Of a DNA stretch of 64,000 nt, positions 39,631 to 49,249 are shown in pieces. The DNA lies in the NCBI RefSeq assembly GCF_021462285.1, contig NZ_CP082787.1, positions 2,852,001 through 2,916,000 of the forward strand, in the 5' to 3' direction. The notes below the pieces were generated by a model. That model was given only the letters and a program-made list of their open reading frames with translations, was not told the origin of the DNA and did not search any database. The translations under genes and the position numbers were made by a program. The DNA is from Serratia entomophila. Its GTDB lineage: Bacteria; Pseudomonadota; Gammaproteobacteria; Enterobacterales; Enterobacteriaceae. How positions within the stretch are numbered: the first letter of the stretch is position 1; each line of letters begins with the position of its first letter.

Positions 39631-41541
39631 TTAGAAGTCGAGGCTGGCCCCGAGGCTGATGCCTTGTTGGGTGAAATCGCCGTCCTTGCGGATGTTGTAG
39701 CCGGCGTGTAAGGCCAGATCCTGGGTAAGCGCGTGTCTGACTCCAAGGCTCAGACGGTTCAGGCTGCTCTGCGGGGCATAGCCTTCCAGAGTGTAGCGAT
39801 TATCCGGCAGGCTGTTCAGGGCCATGGTCAGCTTCTGCGCATGGTCCTCATATTCCTTTTCATGGGCAATTTCGCCGAATAGCTGGGTTTGCGGGGTGAC
39901 CTGATATTTGCCCTGCAAACCGATGCCCAAGCGCCGTGAACTGCGTCTCTGCTCATCGAAGGCCAGAGCGGTGGCGTCTTTGCCGTTTTCAGCGTAGCCA
40001 TCAACCTTGGCCCGCGCATAGTCTGCGCTGATGAACGGCGACAGGTGCCAGATGCCGTCGGCCTGCTGCGCAATGTCGTAGCCCAGGCGCGCGCCGAAGG
40101 CCAGGATATTGCCGTCGGTGTCGCCCGTTTCCTGCCGTTCGTTGGTGCCCAGAGCGAACCTGCGTTTGAGGCCGGCGTAGTCCAGACGCCCTGCGGTAGC
40201 TGCCGCATCAGCCCACCAGCGGCTTTGCTGGTACTGCACAAAGGCGGTTCCCAGGTAGCTGTTGAGCTTATAGTCCGAGCCGCTGTTGCCCGCTTCGAGC
40301 TTCTGCCGATAGCTGCCGGCCAGTACCCCGACTCGCCAGGCCTCGTCGAGCCGATAGCTGCCGCCGATGTTCAGGCTGTAACCATTGCCGTCGGCGCCGG
40401 CCGCGCTGCGCTGGCTGTCGAAATCCTGGCGCTGGCCGCCTGCGGCGGCGATCGCGCGCCATTGGCCAACGCTCTGCCAGCTTTGCCAATCAGCCTGCCA
40501 TTGGTTGCGTAACTCGTCCTGATGCGCGCGCAGGATGCCATGGGCCATTTCCGGCAGCAGGGTGATTTCCCAGGGCGCCGCCAACAGAGAATAAGCGTAA
40601 TCGGCAATCAGCCGTTGCCCGGCTTCGGTGGGGTGAACGGCGTCGTTGTAGATCAACTTACTCGGGTCCGGCGTGGCGCTATGAATGCCGTAACGGGCGT
40701 TTTCCCTGCAGCCTCTGCCAGTGAAGCAGGTGGCGATGAGGTCCTGGTCAGTAGCCAAACCGAACTGCCCCGGATTGGCGAAGGCCTCTTTCAAAAGCGC
40801 TGGGACGTTGAGAGGAATAACCTCTGCATCGACCCCGCGCAACTGCCGAATCAGTTCAGTGTTGAACTGAGCGCTGAGCAGAGAGGTGAACGTTTGCAGA
40901 GGCCCGCCGTTGAGCAACGGGGTTAGGCCAAGATCCGGCAACAGCCACACCATGATGTAACGGGCACCGGCCTGTTGCAAGGCTTGTACGCTGTCGACCA
41001 GCCGTCCGGCGGCGACGGGGGCTTGGTCGGGACGGGTGACCCCCCCTTGGTAGAAATCGTTGGCCCCTCCCGTCAGGTAGTAGAAGGCTTTCGGGTCAGC
41101 ACGAAAGTTGTTGGACGGCAGATAACCGGGTCGACTACGGCCGTCGACCGCCGAAGTGGAGGTAATCGAATCAAGGATCTGATCGGTGCGATAGCCGCCA
41201 ACCGCCCAGTTATTGCCATCAGGCAAGCCTTCTCGGGCGCGAGCGGCCGAGGTTGAGCCGGCAAGCTGATCGGCCGAGAACCCAAGCCTCGCACCCAGTA
41301 ATTGCGGGGCGACAGCGGCATAGGCTTCCCCGCTGCCGTCCAGGTAGACGGGTCCGGTACGGTTGGTCGCCCGGTAAGAAGACCCTGCCGGGCCGCCGGG
41401 ATCCGCGACCTGTCCAGAACTGCTGAGGCTGTCGCCGAAGACGATGAAGTTGCTATAGGGCGATGGCGCGGCCATCGCATGGCCGCAGGCTAAGGACAAA
41501 AGGCTGACGGCGAGCGGCATAATCCGCGTTTGATTAAGCAT
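39631..41541 (-). CDS. estA: GDSL autotransporter esterase/lipase (EstA-like)
   Basis: A type V secreted, outer-membrane-anchored esterase of 636 residues. Signal peptide ([15 protein letters not shown]). The SGNH/GDSL passenger has its Ser in [12 protein letters not shown], Gly-Asn in [14 protein letters not shown] and Asp-His in [12 protein letters not shown] (about 315). From about residue 360 a 12-strand beta-barrel translocator ends in a C-terminal Phe (GASLDF). All catalytic blocks are intact. ATG 41541 has a weak GGAC site; the ATG four codons earlier (41553) has none. It hydrolyses short or medium-chain esters in homologues from Serratia and Pseudomonas. Confidence 0.9.
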   Translation of the reverse strand: MLNQTRIMPLAVSLLSLACGHAMAAPSPYSNFIVFGDSLSSSGQVADPGGPAGSSYRATNRTGPVYLDGSGEAYAAVAPQLLGARLGFSADQLAGSTSAARAREGLPDGNNWAVGGYRTDQILDSITSTSAVDGRSRPGYLPSNNFRADPKAFYYLTGGANDFYQGGVTRPDQAPVAAGRLVDSVQALQQAGARYIMVWLLPDLGLTPLLNGGPLQTFTSLLSAQFNTELIRQLRGVDAEVIPLNVPALLKEAFANPGQFGLATDQDLIATCFTGRGCRENARYGIHSATPDPSKLIYNDAVHPTEAGQRLIADYAYSLLAAPWEITLLPEMAHGILRAHQDELRNQWQADWQSWQSVGQWRAIAAAGGQRQDFDSQRSAAGADGNGYSLNIGGSYRLDEAWRVGVLAGSYRQKLEAGNSGSDYKLNSYLGTAFVQYQQSRWWADAAATAGRLDYAGLKRRFALGTNERQETGDTDGNILAFGARLGYDIAQQADGIWHLSPFISADYARAKVDGYAENGKDATALAFDEQRRSSRRLGIGLQGKYQVTPQTQLFGEIAHEKEYEDHAQKLTMALNSLPDNRYTLEGYAPQSSLNRLSLGVRHALTQDLALHAGYNIRKDGDFTQQGISLGASLDF

Positions 41542-41740
41542 AACTAAGTCCATTTATTTATGTTGTAGGGAAAGAAACAACGGCACCAAAATCCGTGGTA
41601 AACCTTATGCCCGGCCTCCGCTGAAAGCGAGCATGGATAACTTTTCACCACCGACGCTAAAGTGGCCGATGTTTAGTTATTAAGCATGTGCGCGACTGCC
41701 GATGTCAAAGTTTTGTTAGTCAGAAAAAACCGAGGGCGGC

Positions 41741-43159
41741 TCAACGGGCCGGTTCCAACTGGCGGATTAATTTCGCTAAAGTCTTGATCGCCTCTTCAAA
41801 CCGGTCGTGCCATTCAAAAGAGGCGTTGAGGCGGAAACAGTGGTTGAAATGGTCGCCGGTGGTGAACATCCGCCCCGGCGCGATGCTGACGCCCTGCGCC
41901 AGCGCCTGCCGGTACAGCTCCATCGACGACAGCGCCGGCTCCAGCTCCAGCCACAGGAAATAGCCGCCGTCGGGCTGGCTGACTTTGACCGTCGGCGGGA
42001 AGTGATGGGCGATCGCCTGGCGCATCACGCTCTGCCGCTGGGCCAGCAAACGGCGCAGCCGCCGCAGATGGGTATCATAGCCGCCGTGCAGCAGGTAGTC
42101 GGCCAGCGCCATTTGGGTCGGCACGCTGGTGGAAACGGTGCTCATCAGCTGCAGCCGCTGGATCTGCTGGGCATAACGCCCCGCCGCCACCCAACCGACG
42201 CGAAAACCCGGCGCCAGGCATTTGGAGAACGACGAGCAGTGCAGGATCTGGCCGCCGCTGTCCAGCGCTTTGGCCGGCAGCGGCCGTTCTGCGCTGAAAT
42301 ACAGCTCGCCGTAAACGTCGTCTTCGATCAGCGTAATCTGCCGCTCACGCAAGAGCGCCACCAGCCGCCGCTTGTTGTCGTCCGACATGCTGGCGCCCTG
42401 CGGGTTCTGGAAGTGGGTCATCAGCCAGCAGGCCTTGATCGGGTACTGATCCACCGCCTGCTGCAGCGCATCCAGATCGATGCCGTCCTGCGGGTGAGTG
42501 GCGATCGCCACCGCCTTCAGCCGCAAACGCTCCAACGCCTGCAGCGCGCCGTAAAACGCCGGCGACTCTATCGCCACATAGTCGCCCGGCTGGGTCACCG
42601 CCTGCAGGCTGAGGCTCAGCGACTCCATCGCCCCGGCGGTAATGACGATTTCATCCGGCGCCACCTGCATACCGCTCAGCGCATAGCGCTGGGCAATGTG
42701 GCGGCGCAGCGCATCGTTGCCGGGCGGCAGATTGGCCAGCGAGCTGTGCGGGGTGAACTTGCGCGCCACGCTGCTCAGCGCACGCGCCAGCCTGGGCTGG
42801 GCGAACAGGGTGGCGTCGGGAAACGCCGAACCGAACGGGACTATCTCCGGATCCTGGCTGGCCTGCAATACGTCGAAAATAAAGGTGTTGATATCCACCT
42901 GCTCGCTCAGCAGCAGCTTTTCGCCGCGCGCCGGCTCCGGCAGAGGCTGCGGACGCGCCGCCACATAATACCCGGACTGCGGGCGAGCGACGATCCAGCC
43001 CTGGCTTTCCAGCAGCTGATAGGACTGCACCACCGTCATCAGGCTCAAACCGGCGCGCTTACCGCTCTCGCGCAGCGAGGGCAGCTTGTCCCCCGCTCGC
43101 CACACCCGGTTTTGGATCTGTTCTCTAATCTGCTGCGCAAGCTGCTCGTATCTGGTCAT
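41741..43159 (-). CDS. ydcR: MocR-type regulator with aminotransferase domain, YdcR-like
   Basis: 472 residues: an N-terminal GntR winged helix (about 1-70; KLPSLRESGKRAGLSLMTVVQSYQLLESQGW) fused to a type I PLP aminotransferase domain. Close to E. coli YdcR along its length, e.g. VDINTFIFDVLQASQDP and NLPPGNDALRRHIAQRYAL. The PLP Lys is in HCSSFSKCLAPGFRVGW (about 305), so PLP binding is expected. MocR proteins usually regulate an adjacent gene, often divergently; here the divergent neighbour is the cytochrome bd operon, 144 bases away. Confidence 0.88.
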   Translation of the reverse strand: MTRYEQLAQQIREQIQNRVWRAGDKLPSLRESGKRAGLSLMTVVQSYQLLESQGWIVARPQSGYYVAARPQPLPEPARGEKLLLSEQVDINTFIFDVLQASQDPEIVPFGSAFPDATLFAQPRLARALSSVARKFTPHSSLANLPPGNDALRRHIAQRYALSGMQVAPDEIVITAGAMESLSLSLQAVTQPGDYVAIESPAFYGALQALERLRLKAVAIATHPQDGIDLDALQQAVDQYPIKACWLMTHFQNPQGASMSDDNKRRLVALLRERQITLIEDDVYGELYFSAERPLPAKALDSGGQILHCSSFSKCLAPGFRVGWVAAGRYAQQIQRLQLMSTVSTSVPTQMALADYLLHGGYDTHLRRLRRLLAQRQSVMRQAIAHHFPPTVKVSQPDGGYFLWLELEPALSSMELYRQALAQGVSIAPGRMFTTGDHFNHCFRLNASFEWHDRFEEAIKTLAKLIRQLEPAR

Positions 43160-43303
43160 AACCCTAAACTGTTATATAAAAAAGTAAAATAACTGTCACT
43201 ATTATAGGCACTGTACTCCGTGCTTAACTTAACGCCAAGCTTTCCACACAAAAATTACAGCTATACTCAAGAGGTTATTTTATGTCCAACCCAAGGAGGC
43301 GCC

Positions 43304-44704
43304 ATGCTGGGTCTTGATGCACTGGAACTTGCCAGAATACAGTTCGCCTTCACCGTGTCTTTTCATATCATTTTTCCCGCCATCACCATCGGACTCGCCA
43401 GTTACCTGGCGGTGCTGGAAGGGCTGTGGCTGAAAACGCACAATGAAGCCTACCGCGATCTGTACCACTTCTGGTCGAAAATCTTTGCCGTCAACTTCGG
43501 CATGGGCGTGGTTTCCGGCCTGGTGATGGCCTACCAATTCGGCACCAACTGGAGCTTCTTCTCGGAGTTTGCCGGCAGCATTACCGGGCCGCTGCTGACC
43601 TATGAAGTGCTGACCGCCTTCTTCCTCGAAGCCGGCTTCCTCGGCGTGATGCTGTTCGGCTGGAACCGCGTCGGCCCGGGCCTGCACTTTTTCGCTACCT
43701 GCATGGTGGCGCTGGGCACCCTGATTTCCACCTTCTGGATCCTGGCCTCCAACAGCTGGATGCAAACGCCGCAGGGGCATGAGATCATCAACGGCCAGGT
43801 GGTGCCGGTCGACTGGCTGAAGGTTATCTTCAACCCGTCGTTCCCGTATCGCCTGTTGCATATGTCCACCGCCGCCTTCCTGTCCTCGGCGTTCTTCGTC
43901 GGCGCCTCCGCCGCCTGGCACCTGCTGCGCGGCCGCGATACCCCGGCGATGCGCAAGATGCTGTCGATGGCGATGTGGATGGCGTTGATCGTGGCGCCGG
44001 TGCAGGCATTGATCGGCGACGCCCACGGGCTGAATACCCTGAAACATCAGCCGGCGAAGATCGCCGCCATCGAAGGCCACTGGGAAAACCCGCCGGGAGA
44101 AGCCACCCCGCTGATCCTGTTCGGCTGGCCGGACATGCAGCGTGAAGAAACGCGCTTCAAGCTGGAAGTGCCCTACCTCGGCAGCCTGATCCTGACTCAC
44201 AGCCTGACCGAGCAAGTGCCGGCGCTGAAATCCTTCCCGCCGGAAGATCGTCCAAACTCCACCGTGGTGTTCTGGTCGTTCCGCGTCATGGTGGCGCTGG
44301 GCATGCTGATGATCCTGGCCGGAGTATGGAGCCTGTGGCTGCGCTGGCGCGGCGGGCTGTATCACTCCAGGCCGTTCCTGTACTTCATTCTATGGATGGG
44401 GCCGTCCGGGCTGCTGGCGCTGCTGGCGGGCTGGTTCACTACCGAGATTGGCCGCCAGCCCTGGGTGGTGTACGGCCTGCTGCGCACCAAGGATGCGGTT
44501 TCGGCGCATGGCGACCTGCATATGAGCATCAGCCTGCTGGCGTTTATCATCGTTTACTGCTCGGTGTTCGGCGTGGGTTACTCCTACATGATGCGCCTGA
44601 TCCGCAAAGGGCCGCAGCGGCATGAACCGCATGAAGACGACACCGAAGGCCGGCCGGCGCGCCCGCTCTCCGCAGTTAAAGACACCTTGGACGACAGGAG
44701 CTGA
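43304..44704 (+). CDS. Cytochrome bd-type quinol oxidase subunit I (CioA/CydA family, short Q-loop)
   Basis: 466-residue membrane subunit that oxidises ubiquinol and carries haems b558, b595 and d. Haem-ligand regions: SFHIIFPAITIGLA near the N-terminus (His19 equivalent) and FPYRLLHMSTAAF (His186 equivalent). The quinol-site stretch GRQPWVVYGLLRT is present. It lacks the long Q-loop insertion of E. coli CydA (522 aa), placing it with cyanide-insensitive CioA-like enzymes. ATG 43304 follows AAGGAGG; upstream in-frame codons are unsupported. Two bases separate it from subunit II. Confidence 0.92.
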   Translation: MLGLDALELARIQFAFTVSFHIIFPAITIGLASYLAVLEGLWLKTHNEAYRDLYHFWSKIFAVNFGMGVVSGLVMAYQFGTNWSFFSEFAGSITGPLLTYEVLTAFFLEAGFLGVMLFGWNRVGPGLHFFATCMVALGTLISTFWILASNSWMQTPQGHEIINGQVVPVDWLKVIFNPSFPYRLLHMSTAAFLSSAFFVGASAAWHLLRGRDTPAMRKMLSMAMWMALIVAPVQALIGDAHGLNTLKHQPAKIAAIEGHWENPPGEATPLILFGWPDMQREETRFKLEVPYLGSLILTHSLTEQVPALKSFPPEDRPNSTVVFWSFRVMVALGMLMILAGVWSLWLRWRGGLYHSRPFLYFILWMGPSGLLALLAGWFTTEIGRQPWVVYGLLRTKDAVSAHGDLHMSISLLAFIIVYCSVFGVGYSYMMRLIRKGPQRHEPHEDDTEGRPARPLSAVKDTLDDRS

Positions 44705-44706
44705 AC

Positions 44707-45714
44707 ATGGGCATCGATCTTCCGTTGATTTGGTTTGTGATCATCGTGTTCAGCACCATGATGTACGTGGTGATGGACGGTTTTGATTTGGGTATTGGCA
44801 TCCTGTTCCCGTGGGTGAAAGACAGCGGTGACCGTGACGTGATGATGAACACCGTCGCTCCGGTGTGGGACGGCAACGAGACCTGGCTGGTGCTGGGCGG
44901 CGCGGCGCTGTTTGGCGCCTTCCCGCTGGCCTATTCGGTGATCCTCGACGCCCTGGCGATTCCGCTGACCCTGATGCTGTTCGGGCTGATTTTCCGCGGC
45001 GTGGCCTTCGAGTTCCGCTTCAAGGCCACGGCGGAAAAACGCCATATCTGGGATAAGGCGTTTATCTGGGGGTCCATCTTCGCCACCTTTAGCCAGGGGG
45101 TGGTGGTCGGCGCCATCATTAACGGGTTCCCGGTTAACGGCCGCAGCTATGCCGGCGGCGCGCTGGATTGGCTGACGCCGTTCGCGCTGTTCTGCGGGCT
45201 GGGGCTGGTGGTGACCTACGCCCTGCTCGGCTGCACCTGGCTGGTGATGAAAACCGCCGGCGACCTGCAGGCGCGCATGTATCGCCTGGCGACGCCGCTG
45301 CTGATAACCCTGCTGCTGGTGCTGGCGGCGGTCAGCATCTGGACGCCGATCGCCCATCCGGAGATCGGCAGCCGCTGGTTCACGCTGCCGAACCTGTTCT
45401 GGCTGCTGCCGGTGCCGGTGCTGGTGTTGCTCAGCGCCTGGGGCATCCAGCGCGGGGTGAAGCGCGGCGCGCACTATTCGCCGTTTATGCTGACCCTGTT
45501 GCTGGTGTTTCTCGGCCTGAGCGGCCTGGGCATCAGCATCTGGCCGCTGCTGATCCCGCCGTCCATCAGCCTGTGGGACGCCGCCGCACCGCCGCAAAGC
45601 CTCGGCTTTATGCTGGTGGGCGCGCTGTTTATCATCCCGATCATTCTGGTTTATACCTTCTGGAGCTACTACGTGTTCCGCGGCAAGGTCAGCCATGAAC
45701 ATGGCTATCACTGA
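44707..45714 (+). CDS. Cytochrome bd-type quinol oxidase subunit II (CioB/CydB family)
   Basis: 335 residues, eight or nine membrane segments. The CydB signature is present: MYVVMDGFDLGIGILFPWV near the N-terminus, then APVWDGNETWLVLGGAALFGAFP. It forms the heterodimer with the upstream subunit. ACAGGAGCTGAAC precedes ATG 44707. It is followed 14 bases later by the DUF2474 gene. Confidence 0.94.
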   Translation: MGIDLPLIWFVIIVFSTMMYVVMDGFDLGIGILFPWVKDSGDRDVMMNTVAPVWDGNETWLVLGGAALFGAFPLAYSVILDALAIPLTLMLFGLIFRGVAFEFRFKATAEKRHIWDKAFIWGSIFATFSQGVVVGAIINGFPVNGRSYAGGALDWLTPFALFCGLGLVVTYALLGCTWLVMKTAGDLQARMYRLATPLLITLLLVLAAVSIWTPIAHPEIGSRWFTLPNLFWLLPVPVLVLLSAWGIQRGVKRGAHYSPFMLTLLLVFLGLSGLGISIWPLLIPPSISLWDAAAPPQSLGFMLVGALFIIPIILVYTFWSYYVFRGKVSHEHGYH

Positions 45715-45728
45715 TGAGGGAGGCAAGC

Positions 45729-45878
45729 ATGCAAGATAAAACCGCATCTGTACCGGCCCCCTGGTGGAAACGCGTCGGCTGGCTGGTGATCATCTGGAGC
45801 GCCAGCGTGCTGGGGCTGTTCGCCGTCGCCTCGCTGTTCCGCCTGTTGATGACCGCCGCGGGGATGAAGTCGCATTAG
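45729..45878 (+). CDS. DUF2474 small subunit of the CioAB-type oxidase
   Basis: 49 residues: MQDKTASVPAPWWKRVGW leads into one helix (VIIWSASVLGLFAVASLF) and a short tail. Short DUF2474 proteins are encoded last in many cioAB operons and are thought to play a role like CydX in assembly or stability. GAGGGAGGC precedes ATG 45729. It ends 81 bases before the convergent desaturase gene. Confidence 0.8.
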   Translation: MQDKTASVPAPWWKRVGWLVIIWSASVLGLFAVASLFRLLMTAAGMKSH

Positions 45879-45958
45879 CGCCAGGCGCTCCATGTCGTCG
45901 AAGACCAACGCCGGATCCGGCAACGCTTCGCAGATCCGGCAATCGATGTGGGAAAAGG

Positions 45959-47044
45959 CTAGTCCGGCTTGCGCCCCATCGCGCTGAGAAAACGCTGTTG
46001 CAGCCGCAGCAGCTCTTCCAGCTCCAATAGCCGGTAATCGATGCCGAAACGCGGCGCTACCTCGCTGATGATGCGGCTCAGCGCCGGATAATGCCGGTGG
46101 CTCCAGTGCGGGAACAGGTGGTGCGTCAGGTGCAGGTTGGCCCCGCCCAGCCAGTAACCCAGCCAGCGCGGCCGGGTCAGCCAGTCGAAGGTGGTGGCGA
46201 ACACGTGGTGGTACCACCCATGCGGCATCGCTCCCTGCGCCGGCGCCTGGTAGAAATTCGCCTTGGCCCAGTGAGTGCCGATGATCAGCATCACGAACAG
46301 CAGGGAAGACAGCATCTGGCTCAGCAGATAAATCAGCAGGACTTGCCCCACGCCGATCGCCGGCGGCAACAGAGAGCATGGGATCGCCAGCGCCAACGCC
46401 AGGTGCGAAACTTTGCCCGCCAGAAAGGCGCCCCAGCCGCGCGCACCCCGTTGCGCCATCCGCGCCGCCACCCGGGTTTTCCCCGCGCGATCCAGCCAGT
46501 CGAACAGCCAGATGTAATACGGGAAGGTCATCGCCGCCACCAGCGGCCAATAAAATCGCTGTGCGCGCATCACGGGCCGCCAGCGCTGAAACGGCGTCTG
46601 CCGCAGCACCCCATTGGCGTCGATATCCGGATCGTAGTGCTCGATGTTGTTGTGCGCATGATGAAAAATAACGTGCCGCACCCGCCAGCAATCGGGATCC
46701 AGCCCCAGCGGAACGCTCACCACGCCATTAAGCCAGCGGTTGGCCCAGGGCCGGCGGAAAAACGCGTTGTGCGACGCGTCGTGCACCACGTTCACCGTCA
46801 GGAACATACCGGTAAAAATAAAACCGAAATAGCAGGCGAAAAATGCCCAACCGCTCTGCTGCCGCAGGCTCAGGCAATAACAGAGCGCGCACAGCGCCAG
46901 CAGCAGCACAACCTTCGCCAACATGCCGCCGTCGGCGAAGCGGTGGTCCCGATTGTCGGCCAGATAGGCCTGCGCAGCCTGCATCAGTGCGCGGTGCAAA
47001 CCGGCGTCGTCGCGCCGATACGCCAGTGGGCGCAGCGATTTCAT
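45959..47044 (-). CDS. Fatty acid desaturase 2 (tandem copy), last gene of the lipid operon
   Basis: 361-residue membrane di-iron desaturase. Three His boxes are visible: HDASHNAFF (about 108), HHAHNNIEHYD (about 148) and HLTHHLFPHWSHRHYP (about 305). Family members introduce double bases of unsaturation or hydroxyl groups into acyl chains with oxygen; the exact substrate is unknown. It aligns along its whole length with the upstream desaturase (e.g. HRHYPAL, GTHWA), indicating tandem duplication. Its ATG overlaps the upstream stop by 4 bases. It is the eighth gene of an operon of overlapping lipid genes. Confidence 0.9.
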   Translation of the reverse strand: MKSLRPLAYRRDDAGLHRALMQAAQAYLADNRDHRFADGGMLAKVVLLLALCALCYCLSLRQQSGWAFFACYFGFIFTGMFLTVNVVHDASHNAFFRRPWANRWLNGVVSVPLGLDPDCWRVRHVIFHHAHNNIEHYDPDIDANGVLRQTPFQRWRPVMRAQRFYWPLVAAMTFPYYIWLFDWLDRAGKTRVAARMAQRGARGWGAFLAGKVSHLALALAIPCSLLPPAIGVGQVLLIYLLSQMLSSLLFVMLIIGTHWAKANFYQAPAQGAMPHGWYHHVFATTFDWLTRPRWLGYWLGGANLHLTHHLFPHWSHRHYPALSRIISEVAPRFGIDYRLLELEELLRLQQRFLSAMGRKPD

Positions 47045-48123
47045 GGCTGCCCCATCCGGCGTAAAAACTGTTGCTGCTGCGCCAGCAGCGTACGGTAATC
47101 GATGCAGCGGTAATCCATGCCGTGCTGCGCCGCCAGCCGCCCCACTATCGCGGCCAGCGCCGGATAGTGGCGATGATTCCAGCCCGGGAACAGGTGATGG
47201 GTCAGGTGATAGTTCAGGCCGCCGGTCAGGTGATTCAACCAGCGCGGCGAGGTCTGCCAGTCGCAGGCGGTGGCGAAATTATGGCGGTACCAGCCGTGGG
47301 GCATGCTGTCGCCCGCCGGCGGCGAATAAAACTCGGCCTGCGCCCAGTGGGTCCCCAACAGCAGGAACACCACCAGCAGCGAGGCGCACATCTGGCCGAT
47401 CGCATAGGCCAGCAGCACCCAGCCCCAACCGATGCCGTGCAGGTGGCACAGGATCAGCGGCACCACCAGCACCAGCGCCACATGGAGCAATTTGCACAGC
47501 ACGAACAGCGCCCAACCGCCGCGCCCCGCCAGCACGCGTTTTTCCCGCAGCGGCGTTTTATCGAGCCGATCGGACCAATCGAAAATCCACGCGATGTAGG
47601 GTAGCGAGAGCGCGGCGATCAGCGGCCAGTACAGATGCTGATAGCGCATATGCGGCCGCCAGCGCTGGAACGGCGTCTGGCGGAAAAAGCCGTTCTCTTC
47701 GGTGTCCAGATCGTAGTGTTCGACGTTGGCATAGAGATGATGGAAGGCCACGTGGCGCACCCGCCAGTAATCCGGATCCACCCCCAGCGGCAGCGTCACC
47801 AACCGCCCCACCAGGCGATTGGCCCAGGGCGCGCGCAAGAAGGCGTTATGCGAAGCATCGTGATTGACGTTGACGTTGAGCAGCATGCCCATGGCCACGA
47901 ACAGGAAATAGCAGAGGAAAAACGCCCAGGGCTGATGCTGCATCAGGCTCAGGGCATAAAACCCGACGCACAGCGCCAGCAACAGCGCGGCCTTGGCCAG
48001 CCGCGCGGTATCGGCATAGCGATGATCGCCCGCCAGGCAGGCGTGCGCCGCGCGCTTAAGATCGCGATGAAACGCCTGCTCGCCATCGGAGGGGAAATGC
48101 AGCGGCGGTAATGATTCAGCCAT
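47041..48123 (-). CDS. Fatty acid desaturase 1 (tandem copy)
   Basis: 360 residues, with His boxes HDASHNAFL, HHLYANVEHYD and YHLTHHLFPGWNHRHYP. Four or more membrane segments surround them, as in membrane acyl desaturases. A close paralogue follows it directly. Start at ATG 48123 (MAESLPPL) overlaps the preceding gene by 8 bases; the frame is open further upstream but inside that gene. Electron donors (ferredoxin or cytochrome b5) are not encoded in the operon. Confidence 0.9.
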   Translation of the reverse strand: MAESLPPLHFPSDGEQAFHRDLKRAAHACLAGDHRYADTARLAKAALLLALCVGFYALSLMQHQPWAFFLCYFLFVAMGMLLNVNVNHDASHNAFLRAPWANRLVGRLVTLPLGVDPDYWRVRHVAFHHLYANVEHYDLDTEENGFFRQTPFQRWRPHMRYQHLYWPLIAALSLPYIAWIFDWSDRLDKTPLREKRVLAGRGGWALFVLCKLLHVALVLVVPLILCHLHGIGWGWVLLAYAIGQMCASLLVVFLLLGTHWAQAEFYSPPAGDSMPHGWYRHNFATACDWQTSPRWLNHLTGGLNYHLTHHLFPGWNHRHYPALAAIVGRLAAQHGMDYRCIDYRTLLAQQQQFLRRMGQP

Positions 48124-49249
48124 GCGGTTCCTCCACAGCGGCCGGTGCAGCCACTCGCCCCCAGCCCAGCGCCACGCACAGGGCATGCAGCGCCACGGCG
48201 GCCATGGCGATATGCCAATAGCGCTGTGGCCAGCCAAGATAGCCGATAAACAGCAGTGGCATGCCCAGCGCGATCAGCAGCCAGACGGCGCTCGCCCACG
48301 GCCGCCCTTCCGTCATGCCGCCCAGCGCCACCGAGCCCAACGCCAGCAGCACCAGCAGTGCCATTTGCGGCCAGCTGATGTCGCCGTAACCATAACCGTA
48401 TTGGTAGACGTAACCGACCACCAGCGAGAACAACAGCATGGCGCCGCTGAAGACGCTGAGCGCCGAACGGCGGTCGCGCGGCCGGCCCGGCGCCGGGCGC
48501 CAGGCCAGACGGAAATAGCACAGGAACGGCAGATTACTCGCCCAAAACGGATTGGCGGACGATTTATCGCCGCTGACGCCGTAAACGAACGGCTTATCCG
48601 GCAGGCTGGGGCAAAAGGTGCCGAACAGTTTGTCCCAAAAGATAAAGCTGCCGCCGAAGTTCTTGTTCGAATAGGCCAGATCTTTGACGTGATGCACCCG
48701 GTGGTGGGCCGGCGTGACCAGGATTTTTTCCAACACGCCAAGCCGCGGCGTCAGCGCATTGTGGTTAAACAGCTGAATGCTGTAATGCAGAATCGAGACC
48801 GTGACAAAGACCGACAGCGGCACGCCCAACAGCGCCAGCAGCAAGAAGAACGGGATCGAGGTCAGCGATGAATACCAAGAGTTGCGCACCCCCAGCGACA
48901 GATTAAAGTGCTCGCCCTGATGGTGCACCAGGTGCACCGCCCAGAGCACCCGCAGATGGTGGTGCAAGCGGTGCAGCCAGTAAAAACCGAAGTCCCACGC
49001 CAGCAGCGCAAACAGCCACATCAGCAACGGCGGCCAGGCATCCAGCAGGCCCAGGCTGAAGTGCGCGGCCACGTAGCCGTAGCAGGTGATTTCCAGCCCG
49101 CGGAACAGCCACAGCATGATGTGGCCGGAATTCAGGTTGAACACCAGATCGTGCCAGTTGACCTGCCGACGCTGCACCCACTGCAACACCAGCGCCTCGC
49201 CCACCACCACAAACAGCATGAACACTATCGGCATCGCCAGACTGCTCAT
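48116..49249 (-). CDS. Sterol desaturase/fatty acid hydroxylase-family membrane protein
   Basis: 377 residues. The His-rich di-iron site of this superfamily is clear: WLHRLHHHLRVLW (about 90), HLVHHQGEHFN (about 106) and PAHHRVHHVKD (about 190), followed by FGGSFIFWDKLFGTF, typical of the alkylglycerol-monooxygenase-like branch. The C-terminal third adds further membrane helices. It likely hydroxylates or desaturates a lipid with oxygen. 4-base overlap with the PAP2 gene upstream. Confidence 0.9.
   Translation of the reverse strand: MSSLAMPIVFMLFVVVGEALVLQWVQRRQVNWHDLVFNLNSGHIMLWLFRGLEITCYGYVAAHFSLGLLDAWPPLLMWLFALLAWDFGFYWLHRLHHHLRVLWAVHLVHHQGEHFNLSLGVRNSWYSSLTSIPFFLLLALLGVPLSVFVTVSILHYSIQLFNHNALTPRLGVLEKILVTPAHHRVHHVKDLAYSNKNFGGSFIFWDKLFGTFCPSLPDKPFVYGVSGDKSSANPFWASNLPFLCYFRLAWRPAPGRPRDRRSALSVFSGAMLLFSLVVGYVYQYGYGYGDISWPQMALLVLLALGSVALGGMTEGRPWASAVWLLIALGMPLLFIGYLGWPQRYWHIAMAAVALHALCVALGWGRVAAPAAVEEPHG

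Noticed and set aside
45708..45958. Continuation of an alternative minus-strand frame past the second desaturase
   Set aside because: Looks protein-like for about 30 codons but overlaps the DUF2474 gene and has no independent start; probably chance.
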